Below, one piece after another: positions 9,014 through 17,962 of a stretch of DNA of 61,774 nt; within the stretch, counting starts at the first letter, position 1; each line of letters begins with the position of its first letter. Position numbers and translations under genes: made by a program. The DNA comes from Chloroflexota bacterium. Its GTDB lineage: Bacteria > Chloroflexota > Dehalococcoidia > Lucifugimonadales > JACPCK01. The notes beneath the pieces are model-generated. The model made no database searches. It saw nothing but the letters and a program-made list of their open reading frames with translations, and was not told the origin of the DNA. The stretch is taken from the NCBI GenBank assembly GCA_016179845.1, contig JACPCK010000055.1:1-61774 (forward strand). Reading direction: 5' to 3'.

Positions 9014-11317
9014 CTATTCTTTGACTCTATAGATGGTCACGGTGCCGTAGACCACGGCCGGCTCCATCAACTGGGACAAGCGGGCCTCCGAGATCCGAGG
9101 ATACTTGCTACGCTCCTTCGGCCCCACGATCACGTACTGTATATCGTACCTAGAAAGGACTCGCCGAGCAACTTCCAGGTCCTCCGTCTCATAGACGGCC
9201 CTCACCTCCTCAGCGCGCCCACCGAAGATCTGGCTGCCGCCCCGCCACTGGAGCTCGTGGCCGGGCCACTGAAGCACCGTAGGTATGCCGGTGCTGGCGG
9301 AGGTGAGGCCGTAGGCAGTGTAGTCGTCGCCAACGGCCTCCAGAATGCCTCTATCCCTTCCCATGTTCTCCCGAAGCCAATCGATGGCCTGCCATTCATA
9401 GGGAGAAGCCCTCTTCAGATAGGCAAGGCCGTCCAGGCTCAAAGAGGCCTTGTAGCCATTGGTCTTGCTGTGAGAGGCGGCCAGAGGGTAATAGAGAGAG
9501 ACAGCGAGCAGGAGAAAGACCACGCCACGCCAGCCGCCCGCCACCAGGCGCCCGGCGAGGGGCAGAGCGCGGCTCCTGCTGTACCACCAGTAGATTCCTG
9601 CTGCGCCAGCTACGGCCAGCAGGGTCCAGGCCTGGTAGTACAGCTTGAACACTGTGTTCATCCGTGTATTGAAGCTGTCCACCAGATAGAAAAGCTCCGG
9701 GCCCATCACCGTCATGAGGCCCAGAAAGGCCATTCCCAGGATGAACGCATGAACCTCTTCTCTCGACTGCAACGCCCCGTACAAGAGGAGGCTTGCCGCC
9801 AGGGCCAGAGGAAGGATATGGAGAAAGCGAGGCCATATCTGCCCCATGTCGCCCCAAAGAGGCACCGTCAAGACCCACAGGGCAAAAGGAAGAAAGGAGA
9901 GGGTCAGTGACACCCACATTAGGGAGACCACCGGCTTGCTGACAAAGCGCGCCGCCATGGCAATTAGCAGCGGCAGCAAGGCTGCGAGCATGAGCCCCCA
10001 CACGAGGAGAAGGTGGAAGGGACGCGTCACGGGACCTTTGACCGGCAAGATCCCCGAGACCTGTGTGCTCAGGCCGAGGTAGAAGGGAAGGAACGGAACC
10101 AACACCAGGAACAGGAGCAGGACGCACAGCAGGAGAAGACCGAGGAAAGCCCTCCTTTCTCCCACCAGCACACTGTCACGCCACGCCTTGAACGCCGCCG
10201 CGCCCAGAAACAGGACGCCGAACGTGAAAAGGTCCACGGCGTTGAGGAAGCCCAGTGCTCCCAAGGCAAGCCCTGCAATGACCACGCTGCCCCTGTTTCG
10301 CCGCAGCCAGGCCCAAGTCAGAGGGCCCGGCGAAAGGAACAGGTTGGCCGCCAACCCGGCACTCATCAGGGTGAAGGGCAGCGACATTACGTGGGGGTGC
10401 AGGTCTCCCAGAAGGAAACTGAAGAAGGGGAACTCCTCAATGGTGTAGTCCAGGCCGCGGCCCCCTTGAAAGGTGTTTATCACGCGGGTGGCCCGCCACC
10501 ACCACCAGCTCTCCCTGGGCACAAAGCTGGCTTGCCCTTGCGGCGATGTCAGCCCGTCAATGGCAACCCACTCCCAGAACCCTCTGGCACCGAGGCCCAG
10601 GGCCCTTAGCAGCTCCAGAAAGCCCTCCAGGTTGCTCACCAGCAACAGAAACACGGCAGCCAGGGAGCCGTAGGCCAGCCCTGAGCCTCTAGAGCCTCCC
10701 AGGCGCATCACCAGGGTATACACCAGGCCAGCGACGCCCAAGGCAGCCAGGGCTGATATAAGGGCCAGGGACAGGTTATAGGTGATGGGAGTGGGAATAC
10801 CGCTCAGCTTGGTCAGCAGCCCCATCATCAGGTACCCCAGGTAGTAGTAGCTAATGCCGTGGCCGCTGAGCCAGGGGTCCTCGGGAGGGTAGTAGACGGC
10901 CCGGGACGCTGCGTTTAGAAAGGCAAAGTCCATCGGCTGCTCGGTGTGGCCTATGTCCGGGTCCAGGGCCCGATACCCTATCCAGAGGAAAAACACCAGT
11001 AGAAAGAGGACTTCCAGCACCCGCAGGGTCCTCTTTTCGCGTGCCACGAACTCCCTGAGCTCACCCCGCTTGCTCTGGAAGAGCCAGAATGAAACGGCGC
11101 CCAGGGCCAGGACGGCGATGGAAATGGTCAATCGAGTAGTGGGAACCAGGTGTAGAGAACCCAGAAGCCATAAAGGAAGGGAGAGGAGAAGAAGGCCGAG
11201 AGGCTTGGCGAAGGCGAAGCCCCTGTCCCGCAAATTGGGAAACAGGGTGAAGGCCAGGGGCCACGCCAGAAGCCCTATCAGCTCAACCAGGGCCAGCCAG
11301 ACTAAGACCTCAATCAC
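9014..11317 (-). CDS. DUF2298 / Chlor_Arch_YYY domain membrane protein
   Basis: A 767-residue protein with many transmembrane helices. DPDIGHTEQPMDFAFLNA and HGISYYYLGYLMMG match the Chlor_Arch_YYY domain, named for its occurrence in Chloroflexota and Archaea and for the YYY run. It is presumed to be a GT-C-like glycosyltransferase working with TIGR03663 proteins. The C-terminus ends in a soluble dinucleotide-like region with VVYGTVTIYRV. It starts at GTG 11317, 11 nt after ftsY, so it is probably cotranscribed. This gene is the best taxonomic marker in the window. Confidence 0.85.
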   Translation of the reverse strand: MIEVLVWLALVELIGLLAWPLAFTLFPNLRDRGFAFAKPLGLLLLSLPLWLLGSLHLVPTTRLTISIAVLALGAVSFWLFQSKRGELREFVAREKRTLRVLEVLFLLVFFLWIGYRALDPDIGHTEQPMDFAFLNAASRAVYYPPEDPWLSGHGISYYYLGYLMMGLLTKLSGIPTPITYNLSLALISALAALGVAGLVYTLVMRLGGSRGSGLAYGSLAAVFLLLVSNLEGFLELLRALGLGARGFWEWVAIDGLTSPQGQASFVPRESWWWWRATRVINTFQGGRGLDYTIEEFPFFSFLLGDLHPHVMSLPFTLMSAGLAANLFLSPGPLTWAWLRRNRGSVVIAGLALGALGFLNAVDLFTFGVLFLGAAAFKAWRDSVLVGERRAFLGLLLLCVLLLFLVLVPFLPFYLGLSTQVSGILPVKGPVTRPFHLLLVWGLMLAALLPLLIAMAARFVSKPVVSLMWVSLTLSFLPFALWVLTVPLWGDMGQIWPRFLHILPLALAASLLLYGALQSREEVHAFILGMAFLGLMTVMGPELFYLVDSFNTRMNTVFKLYYQAWTLLAVAGAAGIYWWYSRSRALPLAGRLVAGGWRGVVFLLLAVSLYYPLAASHSKTNGYKASLSLDGLAYLKRASPYEWQAIDWLRENMGRDRGILEAVGDDYTAYGLTSASTGIPTVLQWPGHELQWRGGSQIFGGRAEEVRAVYETEDLEVARRVLSRYDIQYVIVGPKERSKYPRISEARLSQLMEPAVVYGTVTIYRVKE

Positions 11318-11328
11318 GGAAGGGATCG

Positions 11329-12288
11329 TTAGGCGGAGGAGGACTCATGTTGGGAGGAGGTAAAGAGCGCCTCTACAAACTCCCTCGGCTCGAAGGGCAC
11401 CATATCCTCCATCTTCTCCCCTGTGCCCAGAAAGAGCACAGGGAGCTTTAGCTGGTCGCATATGGCCAGGACCACGCCTCCCTTTGCCGTCCCGTCCACC
11501 TTGGCCAGGAAGACGCCCGTGCACTCCACCGCCTCGGTGAAATACCTTGCCTGTACAAGCCCGTTCTGGCCGGTAGTGGCGTCCAGGGTAAGGAGGGTGT
11601 GGTGGGGAACCTGAGGGTCCAGGCGTTGCAGCACTCGCCGGACCTTCTTCAGCTCCTCCATCAGGTTGTGCTTGGTATGAAGGCGCCCCGCCGTGTCGAT
11701 GATCAGGACGTCAGCTCCGCGGGACCGGGCGGCCTCCAGGGCATCGTAGGCAACGGCGCCGGGGTCGGAGCCTGGCTGGTGGGCCACTACCTCAGCCCCG
11801 AGTCGCTGGCCCCAAACCCTTAGCTGGTCAATGGCTGCGGCACGGAAGGTGTCGCCGGCCCCCAGCAGGACCTTCCTGCCATCTGTGTGGAAGAAGTGAG
11901 CCAGCTTGGCCATGCTGGTGGTCTTCCCGGTGCCGTTGACTCCTGCCATCAGCACCACCAGGGGCTGGGGCCAGGATTGTGAGTCCAAGAACGACGGGCC
12001 TCTGCGCGGCACGTCCAGGATAGAGACCATCTCCTCCTTGAGGACAAGGAAGACCGCGGCCGGCTCCCTCAGCTTTGCTTCAGTCACCCTCTGCTTCAGC
12101 CGTGCCAGCAGCTTCTCGGTGGTTGCGACACCCACATCGGCGCCGATGAGAAGCTCCTCCAGCTCCTCCCAGAGACTCTCGTCCAGGGATGGCCTGCGGA
12201 AAAGCCCCACGACCTTCCCGAACCACCCCTCGCGGCTCTTCCGGAGCCCCTCCTCCACCTTTCCCTTAGACCAAGGGATCCTGAGCAA
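11329..12288 (-). CDS. ftsY: Signal recognition particle receptor FtsY
   Basis: FtsY docks the SRP-ribosome complex at the membrane. The 319-residue protein has a short N-domain ([18 protein letters not shown]) and a GTPase G-domain with G1 [16 protein letters not shown], and [10 protein letters not shown] before the C-terminal KVDGTAKGG. The long acidic A-domain is absent, as in many bacteria. The open frame continues upstream, but TTG 12288 has an AGGAGA ribosome site 6 nt before it and yields a family-like N-terminus. That start overlaps the end of rnc by 23 nt, indicating coupling. Confidence 0.93.
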   Translation of the reverse strand: MLRIPWSKGKVEEGLRKSREGWFGKVVGLFRRPSLDESLWEELEELLIGADVGVATTEKLLARLKQRVTEAKLREPAAVFLVLKEEMVSILDVPRRGPSFLDSQSWPQPLVVLMAGVNGTGKTTSMAKLAHFFHTDGRKVLLGAGDTFRAAAIDQLRVWGQRLGAEVVAHQPGSDPGAVAYDALEAARSRGADVLIIDTAGRLHTKHNLMEELKKVRRVLQRLDPQVPHHTLLTLDATTGQNGLVQARYFTEAVECTGVFLAKVDGTAKGGVVLAICDQLKLPVLFLGTGEKMEDMVPFEPREFVEALFTSSQHESSSA

Positions 12289-12991
12289 CGTGAATCTCCT
12301 TCTCCAGTTGTTGCAGGGCGACCTGGGCCGCCGCTTTCTCTGCCTCTGCCTTTCTTCGACCCTCCCCACGACCGAGGACACGCCGCCCTACGAGGACCTC
12401 TATCAGGAATCGCGGCGCATGGGCCGGGCCCCTCTCCTCCACCAGACGGTATTCAGGCGGCCCCAGAGAAAGGGCCTGGACCCTCTCCTGGAGCTGCGAC
12501 TTGGCATCCTTGGGCACGCCCCGGGCCCGGAGCTGGGCCAGCTCCTCGCCGAAGACCTGCGTCACCCATTCCCTGACGAACTCTATTCCGCGGTCCAGGT
12601 AGAGGGCCCCTATGAGGGCCTCCAGGGCCGAGGCCAGGTTTGAGGGCCGCACCCTGCCCCCAGTGGCTTCCTCACCTTGGCCCAGATACAGGTACTCCCC
12701 CAAGCCCAGCCTCAGGGCTACCTGCGAGAGGGTCTCTCCGTTGACCACGGCCACCCGCAGAGAGGTCAGATCTCCTTCCGAGGCGCCGGGGTACTCCCTG
12801 AAGAACCTCTCCGCCGCCATATAGTCTAGCAGGGCGTCCCCCAGGAACTCCAGACGCTCGTTGTCAAAAGGGCAGTTTGGGTTCTCATTGGAGTAAGAGG
12901 GATGGACCAGGGCCTCCCTCAGGAGAAGAGGGTCTCGAAATACCACACCCAGCTTATCCTGGATGGCCTCTTCACTAACTGGACCTTCCAT
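12266..12991 (-). CDS. rnc: Ribonuclease III
   Basis: RNase III cleaves double-stranded RNA in rRNA and mRNA processing. 241 residues from ATG 12991. The catalytic domain carries the signature NERLEFLGDALLD and, later, ALEALIGALYLDRG, with the conserved Glu and Asp metal ligands. A C-terminal double-stranded RNA-binding domain spans about residues 155-225 (KSQLQERVQALSLGPPEYRL onward). The frame could extend upstream to 13153, but that part overlaps the start of cca and is not family-like. It leads a probable six-gene operon with ftsY and envelope-glycan genes. Confidence 0.93.
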   Translation of the reverse strand: MEGPVSEEAIQDKLGVVFRDPLLLREALVHPSYSNENPNCPFDNERLEFLGDALLDYMAAERFFREYPGASEGDLTSLRVAVVNGETLSQVALRLGLGEYLYLGQGEEATGGRVRPSNLASALEALIGALYLDRGIEFVREWVTQVFGEELAQLRARGVPKDAKSQLQERVQALSLGPPEYRLVEERGPAHAPRFLIEVLVGRRVLGRGEGRRKAEAEKAAAQVALQQLEKEIHVAQDPLV

Positions 12992-13002
12992 GTTGTGATT
13001 CA

Positions 13003-13031
13003 ATTTTAGGCTTTCCTTCCCCACGGTACAA
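13003..13031 (-). promoter_or_regulatory. Promoter of the rnc-ftsY operon
   Basis: On the minus strand TTGTAC (13031-13026), a 17-nt spacer and TAAAAT (13008-13003) place the start about 5 nt before the rnc ATG. It faces the cca promoter within 50 bp. Confidence 0.5.
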
Positions 13032-13042
13032 CCCAAAGCCAA

Positions 13043-13051
13043 TGGTATAAT
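13043..13051 (+). promoter_or_regulatory. Extended -10 promoter of cca
   Basis: TGGTATAAT is a perfect extended -10. It ends 10 nt before the ATG at 13062, leaving a leader of at most a few nucleotides. No clear -35 is seen. Confidence 0.6.
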
Positions 13052-13061
13052 AGGGCACGCC

Positions 13062-14339
13062 ATGAACTTGGCCCAGCGGCTAGAGGAGAGCCTAGCCCGG
13101 CCCCTCTTCGATCTGATCACACAGGCCAGCCGCGTTGCGGCGGCCCAGGGCATCCCCCTCTACCTGGTCGGAGGAGCCGTAAGAGACCTCCTCATGGGCC
13201 AGCCTCTCCTGGACCTGGACCTGGTCGTTGAGGGCGAGGCTCCTCTTCTTGCCCCTGCCCTCGCCAAGGAGATGGGCGGCACCGTCACTTCCCTCTCCCA
13301 GTTCGGCACCGCCAAGGTCCAGGTGGAAGATGTGACCCTTGACCTGGCCACTGCCCGCAAGGAGAGCTATCCACGTCCTGGAGCCCTGCCGCTGGTCCAG
13401 CCAGGCTCCATCCTGGACGACCTGGCCCGGCGGGACTTCACCATAAACGCCATGGCCCTCTCCCTGGGTTCCAGCAACTTCGGGCAGCTCCTGGACCCCC
13501 ACAATGGTACCGCCGACATCGACGGGGGCCTCGTACGGGTGCTCCATAGCGCGAGCTTCAGGGACGACCCCACCCGTATCCTGAGGGCCGTCCGCTATGA
13601 GCAGCGGCTCGGCTTTCACCTGGAGGCCACGACTGAGAGGCTGCTGCGGGAGGCCCTGCCTTTCCTGATCGACATCAGCGGCGATAGAATACGCCACGAA
13701 CTGGAACGAATTCTGCTGGAGGAGAGTCCGGCGGATTATCTGGCACGAGCCGAGAACCTGGGTGTGCTTCAAGCTGTATGCCCCGCGCTGAGGTGGACAG
13801 AGAGAGCCCATCGGGCGAGCAGGCTGCTACACAAGGGGAAGAAGGCTTCCCAGCCCTTGATGTACCTTGCTTTGCTAGCCTATGAGATGGAAGAGGCCGA
13901 CATGTCGGGCCTTGTCCAGCGCCTGAACATGCCCAGCCGATGGGCAGCCTGCGTGCGGGACACGGCCGCGCTGAAGGCAATGATGCCGCGCCTGTCCAAT
14001 GGCATGGCCCCTAGCAGAGGCTACGAGCTGCTCAGGGCGCTGACCATCGAGGCGGTTATGGCAGTGGCAACTGTGGCGCCTCCAGCGCCAGGCCAGGTGC
14101 TACAGGAGTTTGCCCAGCGCTCCCGCTATGTAAGGCCAGCTCTAAAGGGCCAGGACCTGCTGGCCATGGGCGTACCCCAGGGGCCCCCGGTAGGCCAGTT
14201 GCTACAGGAGCTGCGGGCAGCCCGGCTCGACGGGCTGGTCGCGTCACGGGAGGAGGAGGTGGCTCTGGTGCAGAGGAGCCTGGCCTTGCTTTCTACCCAA
14301 GCCCCGCTCCCCCGAAGCAGGGGGCCTGATGACCCCTAG
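13062..14339 (+). CDS. CCA tRNA nucleotidyltransferase / poly(A) polymerase family protein
   Basis: A class II nucleotidyltransferase that adds or repairs the tRNA 3' CCA end, or adds poly(A). 425 residues. The head domain has YLVGGAVRDLLMG and the metal-binding DLDLVVEG, followed by RRDFTINAMALSL and DDPTRILRAVRYEQRLGF, which contains the nucleotide-selecting motif. The C-terminal half is helical and lacks an HD domain. Five of the six tRNAs nearby already encode CCA, so a repair role or poly(A) activity is equally possible. It starts almost leaderless at ATG 13062. Confidence 0.88.
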   Translation: MNLAQRLEESLARPLFDLITQASRVAAAQGIPLYLVGGAVRDLLMGQPLLDLDLVVEGEAPLLAPALAKEMGGTVTSLSQFGTAKVQVEDVTLDLATARKESYPRPGALPLVQPGSILDDLARRDFTINAMALSLGSSNFGQLLDPHNGTADIDGGLVRVLHSASFRDDPTRILRAVRYEQRLGFHLEATTERLLREALPFLIDISGDRIRHELERILLEESPADYLARAENLGVLQAVCPALRWTERAHRASRLLHKGKKASQPLMYLALLAYEMEEADMSGLVQRLNMPSRWAACVRDTAALKAMMPRLSNGMAPSRGYELLRALTIEAVMAVATVAPPAPGQVLQEFAQRSRYVRPALKGQDLLAMGVPQGPPVGQLLQELRAARLDGLVASREEEVALVQRSLALLSTQAPLPRSRGPDDP

Positions 14340-14402
14340 CTCACCTGCTCCCGTGAAGCGCCCCGCGGCTTCCATAGGAGTGAGAGATTTCAAGGAGGCG
14401 AG

Positions 14403-15440
14403 ATGAAGGCCGTTTACATGACCCAACACGGGGCACCGGACGTCCTTACCTATGGCGAGAGGCCTGAGCCGGTCACAGGCCCTGGAGAGATAAAGGTGCG
14501 CGTCAAGGCCTGCTCCCTGAACCGCCTGGACATCTGGATCCGCAGCGGCCAGCGTGGGACCCGCCGCGATTCCTCCAAGCCTCACATCCTGGGCGCCGAT
14601 GTGGCGGGAGACGTGGTCGAGGTAGGCGATGGAGTCCATAACGTGAAGGTTGGGGACCGGGTCCTGTTGAACCCCAGGTTGACCTGCGGGCGGTGCCAGT
14701 ACTGCCTCAAGGGGCAGGATGACTACTGCCCCAGCGGGACCATGCTGGGCGAGGGGATCGACGGCGGCTACGCCGAGCTGGTGAAGGCGCCAGCCGTCAA
14801 TGCCCACGTCCTGCCTTCTCACGTCGGCTACGAAGAGGCAGCCGCCATGCCGACCACCTTTATGCCCGTCTGGAACATCTTCATGCGGAAGGCCCGGCTC
14901 CAGCCCTGGGAGACCTGTCTGGTGCTATCCGCCTCCAGTGGGGTCGGCACCGCCGCTATCCAGGTAGCCAAGAAGGTGATCGGGGCCCGGGTGATCGTTA
15001 CTACCAGCACCCCGGAGAAGGCGGCTAAGGCCAGGGCCCTAGGCGCCGACGAGGTTATTCTCTACACGCAGGAGGACGTGGTACAGCGGGTCAAGGAGCT
15101 GACTGAGGGCCAGGGTGCGGACCTGGTGCTCGACCACCTGGGGGCTGAGTTCTTCCCCACAGCGTTCAACTCCCTGAAGGTGGGCGGCCGCTTCGCCACC
15201 TGCGGCGTCACTACCGGGTGGAAGGCCGAGCTACATATGGGACAGCTCTTCACCCGCCACCTGACCCTAATGGGCGTGCGCATGGGCTGCAAGGAGGACC
15301 TGCGCCAGATAGTGGAGCTGCTGTGCCGAGGCGTCATCAAGGGGTACATACACCAGAGCTTCCCCCTTTCGGAGGCCCGGGAGGCCCATGAGACCATGGA
15401 GGGCCGCAACTTCTTCGGGAAGCTCATCCTCAAGCCGTAG
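14403..15440 (+). CDS. Zinc-binding alcohol dehydrogenase / quinone oxidoreductase-like
   Basis: A 345-residue medium-chain dehydrogenase. The N-terminal GroES-like domain has the structural-zinc cysteine cluster CGRCQYCLKGQDDYC. The Rossmann domain has SASSGVGTAAIQVAKK for NAD(P)H binding. DVAGDVVEVGDGV and NLDHLGAEF-type features fit zinc-dependent alcohol dehydrogenases. Substrate unknown. A GGAGG ribosome site precedes ATG 14403, and an MFS carrier gene starts 11 nt after it, so the pair may import and oxidise the same compound (inference). Confidence 0.88.
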   Translation: MKAVYMTQHGAPDVLTYGERPEPVTGPGEIKVRVKACSLNRLDIWIRSGQRGTRRDSSKPHILGADVAGDVVEVGDGVHNVKVGDRVLLNPRLTCGRCQYCLKGQDDYCPSGTMLGEGIDGGYAELVKAPAVNAHVLPSHVGYEEAAAMPTTFMPVWNIFMRKARLQPWETCLVLSASSGVGTAAIQVAKKVIGARVIVTTSTPEKAAKARALGADEVILYTQEDVVQRVKELTEGQGADLVLDHLGAEFFPTAFNSLKVGGRFATCGVTTGWKAELHMGQLFTRHLTLMGVRMGCKEDLRQIVELLCRGVIKGYIHQSFPLSEAREAHETMEGRNFFGKLILKP

Positions 15441-15450
15441 CCAGAGAAGC

Positions 15451-16743
15451 ATGCGGATAACAGCCCTCTGGGGAAAACCTGCCAGGCTCTTCTACGGGTG
15501 GCGCATCGTCGGTGCCGGAGCCGCCATCAACGCCATCGGCGGCGGCTCTTTTTTCTACGGCTTCTCCGTTTTCTTCCTACCTATAACGGAGGCTCTGAAC
15601 CTGGCCCGGGCGCAGACTTCCCTGGTATTTTCCCTCTCCAGGCTAGAGGGGGGCCTGGAGGGGCCGGTGGCCGGCTACCTGACAGACAAGCTTGGGCCCA
15701 GGATCATGATCATCGCAGGCACCCTAATGACAGGGGTAGGTTACATCCTCCTCTCGCGAGTGGGGAGCTTCACAGAGCTGCTCCTGGTGTATCTGGGCCT
15801 GGTGGCCCTGGGGGCCAACACCGGACTCACCAGCGCCGTCATAGTTGCGGTGAACTCGTGGTTCATCCGCCACCGGGGCCTGGCCATGGCCCTAGCCCTC
15901 TCGGGCTTCTCCCTCGGAGGCGCCATTATTGCGCCCCTTATCTCGCAGGGCATCAAGTTCTTTGAGTGGCGGACCACCATGATCCTGGTGGGGCTGTCCT
16001 ATTTCATCCTCATCCCTCTGGCCCTACCTTTCCGCCGCTCCCCGGAGAGCATGGGCCTCGTCCCCGATGGGGGTCCGCCCACCCAGGGACCGGCTCCCAG
16101 CCTTGACGCAACGGTTCCCTTGCATGGGGGAGAAGACCGAGACTATACCGTGCGGGAGGCTATGCGGTCGCCGTCCTACTGGCTGTTGATACTGGCCTCT
16201 ATGTTTCGGCTGGGGGTGATCGTCTCCCTGACCGTTCACTTCGTGGCCATCATGGTATGGAAGGGCACCAGCATCGAAATGGGAGCCCTGCTTCTCGGAG
16301 CCCTTGCCATCCTCACCATCCCCGGCCGCATCGTCTTCGGCTTCATGGGAGACCGATGGCAGAAGTCCAAGGTCATCGCCGTATTCCTCCTGCCAGGGAT
16401 ACCGGCACTCCTGCTGCTGGCCTACACCCAGTCCTTCTGGGGGCTGTGGGTCTTTATCTTCACCTACGCCATCGCCGACAGCCTGGGCCCGGTCAACTGG
16501 GCCATCATCGGCGACTACTTCGGCAGGAGGAGCTACGGGACATTGCGGGGCATCCTCACCTTCTTCACAAGCTGGGGGGGCATCATCCTTCCCGTCATGG
16601 CCGGTGCCATATACGACCGTTGGGAGACCTACCAGCCTACCCTTCTGGTCTTTGCTGGCCTAATGGCAGCCTCGGCCCTGGTCTTCGCCATCGTACCCAA
16701 GCCCTCGCCTCCGGCACGTGCCGTCCAGAAGACGGTTTCCTGA
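15451..16743 (+). CDS. MFS transporter, OFA / monocarboxylate-type
   Basis: A 430-residue protein with about 12 membrane helices. The N-terminal FYGWRIVGAGAAINAIG and FGFSVFFLP-like segment, plus YGTLRGILTFFTSWGG near the end, are typical of oxalate:formate-antiporter-like and monocarboxylate MFS proteins. The start is taken at ATG 15451, after the stop of the dehydrogenase; an upstream ATG lies inside that gene. A close paralogue is encoded at 50145-51452 on the other strand. Substrate is probably an organic acid (family knowledge). Confidence 0.85.
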   Translation: MRITALWGKPARLFYGWRIVGAGAAINAIGGGSFFYGFSVFFLPITEALNLARAQTSLVFSLSRLEGGLEGPVAGYLTDKLGPRIMIIAGTLMTGVGYILLSRVGSFTELLLVYLGLVALGANTGLTSAVIVAVNSWFIRHRGLAMALALSGFSLGGAIIAPLISQGIKFFEWRTTMILVGLSYFILIPLALPFRRSPESMGLVPDGGPPTQGPAPSLDATVPLHGGEDRDYTVREAMRSPSYWLLILASMFRLGVIVSLTVHFVAIMVWKGTSIEMGALLLGALAILTIPGRIVFGFMGDRWQKSKVIAVFLLPGIPALLLLAYTQSFWGLWVFIFTYAIADSLGPVNWAIIGDYFGRRSYGTLRGILTFFTSWGGIILPVMAGAIYDRWETYQPTLLVFAGLMAASALVFAIVPKPSPPARAVQKTVS

Positions 16744-16784
16744 CAACAGGCAGCCGGTGGCCTGAGGGGCTCGCAGAGGCCACG

Positions 16785-16814
16785 TTGACACCCCAATCTA
16801 CGCCTTGGTATAAT
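16785..16814 (+). promoter_or_regulatory. Strong promoter of the tRNA cluster
   Basis: TTGACA (16785-16790), an 18-nt spacer and TATAAT (16809-16814) with an extended TGG. This is a full consensus match and lies 28 nt before the first tRNA. Confidence 0.85.
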
Positions 16815-16841
16815 CGGCCTAGTGGGGATGCCCCCCGGCGA

Positions 16842-16917
16842 GGGGATATAGCTCAATTGGGAGAGCGCGGCGTTCGCATCGCCGAGGTTGGGGGTTCGAT
16901 CCCCCCTATCTCCACCA
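16842..16917 (+). tRNA. tRNA-Ala (CGC)
   Basis: Acceptor GGGGATA pairs with TATCTCC. The anticodon loop is TTCGCAT, giving anticodon CGC (Ala, codon GCG). CCA is encoded at 16915-16917 and abuts the next tRNA with no spacer. Confidence 0.95.
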
Positions 16918-16990
16918 GCCCCTGTAGCTCAGAGGATAGAGCGCCGCCGTCCTAAGGCGGGCGTCGGGGGTTCGAGTCCCTCCAGGGGCG
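16918..16990 (+). tRNA. tRNA-Arg (CCT)
   Basis: Acceptor GCCCCTG pairs with CAGGGGC. The anticodon loop is GTCCTAA, giving anticodon CCT (Arg, codon AGG). CCA is not encoded; GCA follows the acceptor stem. Confidence 0.93.
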
Positions 16991-17008
16991 CATAGGATAT
17001 TATGGCGG

Positions 17009-17085
17009 AGGAGAGTAGCTCAGCTAGGCAGAGCAGCGGTCTCCAAAACCGCCGGTCGGGGGTTCGATTCCCTCCTCTCCTGCCA
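17009..17085 (+). tRNA. tRNA-Trp (CCA)
   Basis: Acceptor AGGAGAG pairs with CTCTCCT. The anticodon loop is CTCCAAA, giving anticodon CCA. The 3' CCA is encoded. Confidence 0.95.
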
Positions 17086-17108
17086 CTAAGGCAACAATTG
17101 GGCGATGG

Positions 17109-17196
17109 GCCGAGGTGGTGAAACTTGGTAGACACGCGGTCTTGAGGGGGCCGTACGCGTGAGCGTGTGCGGGTTCAAATCCCGCCCTCGGCACCA
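17109..17196 (+). tRNA. tRNA-Leu (GAG)
   Basis: Acceptor GCCGAGG pairs with CCTCGGC. It has the long variable arm expected for Leu. The anticodon loop is TTGAGGG, giving anticodon GAG. CCA is encoded. Confidence 0.93.
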
Positions 17197-17199
17197 CGG

Positions 17200-17276
17200 G
17201 GCGACGTAGCCAAGTGGTCTAAGGCGGAGGTCTGCAAAACCTCTATTCGTCGGTTCGAATCCGACCGTCGCCTCCA
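17200..17276 (+). tRNA. tRNA-Cys (GCA)
   Basis: Acceptor GGCGACG pairs with CGTCGCC. The anticodon loop is CTGCAAA, giving anticodon GCA. Discriminator T, with encoded CCA. Confidence 0.95.
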
Positions 17277-17369
17277 AGTCCTTCAGGACGCAGAACCGGC
17301 CAGCCAGACGGCTCTGCGTATTTATATCCAGCAGGACAACCGGTCCCCGTAGCAGAAGAAGGAGGCCCC

Positions 17370-17780
17370 ATGACTCCCTCGAAGGCCAGGTCACTGACCG
17401 AAACAGACATCCCCTGGCAGGTGCCCAATCAGGCCGTCAGGCCCGCCGACAAGACGAAGGTCAAGGCCCTGATAAGCGAAGACGTCCCCGGGGCGCTGGG
17501 TCTCGATGGCCGCGTCTCCCTCAATCTGACGAGGCTGGACCCCGGGGAGCGCCACCTGCTCCACTTTCACAAGACCGAGACCATCCTGTACTATGTGCTC
17601 CAGGGGCAGGCCAAGCTTACCCTGGGGGAAAAAGTCATAGAGGCCAGGCCAGGGGTTGCTGCATACGTGCCAGCAGGTACGAACCACGCTGTTTTTAATG
17701 ACGGAGCCGCCCCCTTTCTCATGGCGGCTTTTGTTCTTAGGTCCCGGGGCAAGGAGCTGACTACGGAGTGGCTGGAATAG
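17370..17780 (+). CDS. Cupin domain protein
   Basis: A 136-residue single-domain cupin. HLLHFHKTETILYYVLQGQAKLTLG carries cupin motif 1 (two His and one Glu as metal ligands), and PAGTNHAVFNDG is motif 2. The biochemical role is not readable. GAAGGAGG ends 4 nt before ATG 17370. It lies inside the tRNA cluster, 3 nt before tRNA-Leu(TAA), and may be cotranscribed from the tRNA promoter. Confidence 0.88.
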   Translation: MTPSKARSLTETDIPWQVPNQAVRPADKTKVKALISEDVPGALGLDGRVSLNLTRLDPGERHLLHFHKTETILYYVLQGQAKLTLGEKVIEARPGVAAYVPAGTNHAVFNDGAAPFLMAAFVLRSRGKELTTEWLE

Positions 17781-17783
17781 GGT

Positions 17784-17869
17784 GCCGGGGTGGCGAAATG
17801 GCAGACGCACGGGACTTAAAATCCTGGGCTCTTCGGAGCGTGTGGGTTCAAATCCCTCCCCCGGCACCA
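17784..17869 (+). tRNA. tRNA-Leu (TAA)
   Basis: Acceptor GCCGGGG pairs with CCCCGGC. A long variable arm is present. The anticodon loop is CTTAAAA, giving anticodon TAA. CCA is encoded. It begins 3 nt after the cupin stop. Confidence 0.95.
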
Positions 17870-17962
17870 CGGTCCCGACAGGCGGGCGTATTGACATGTC
17901 CGCCCCAAGAATGGTTTAGTAGTACGTGGCAACGCTTCTAGACATGGATTCAGGAGGTATCT

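Noticed and set aside
12991-13153. Longer N-terminus for RNase III
   Set aside because: It overlaps the start of cca and both promoters, and is not family-like.
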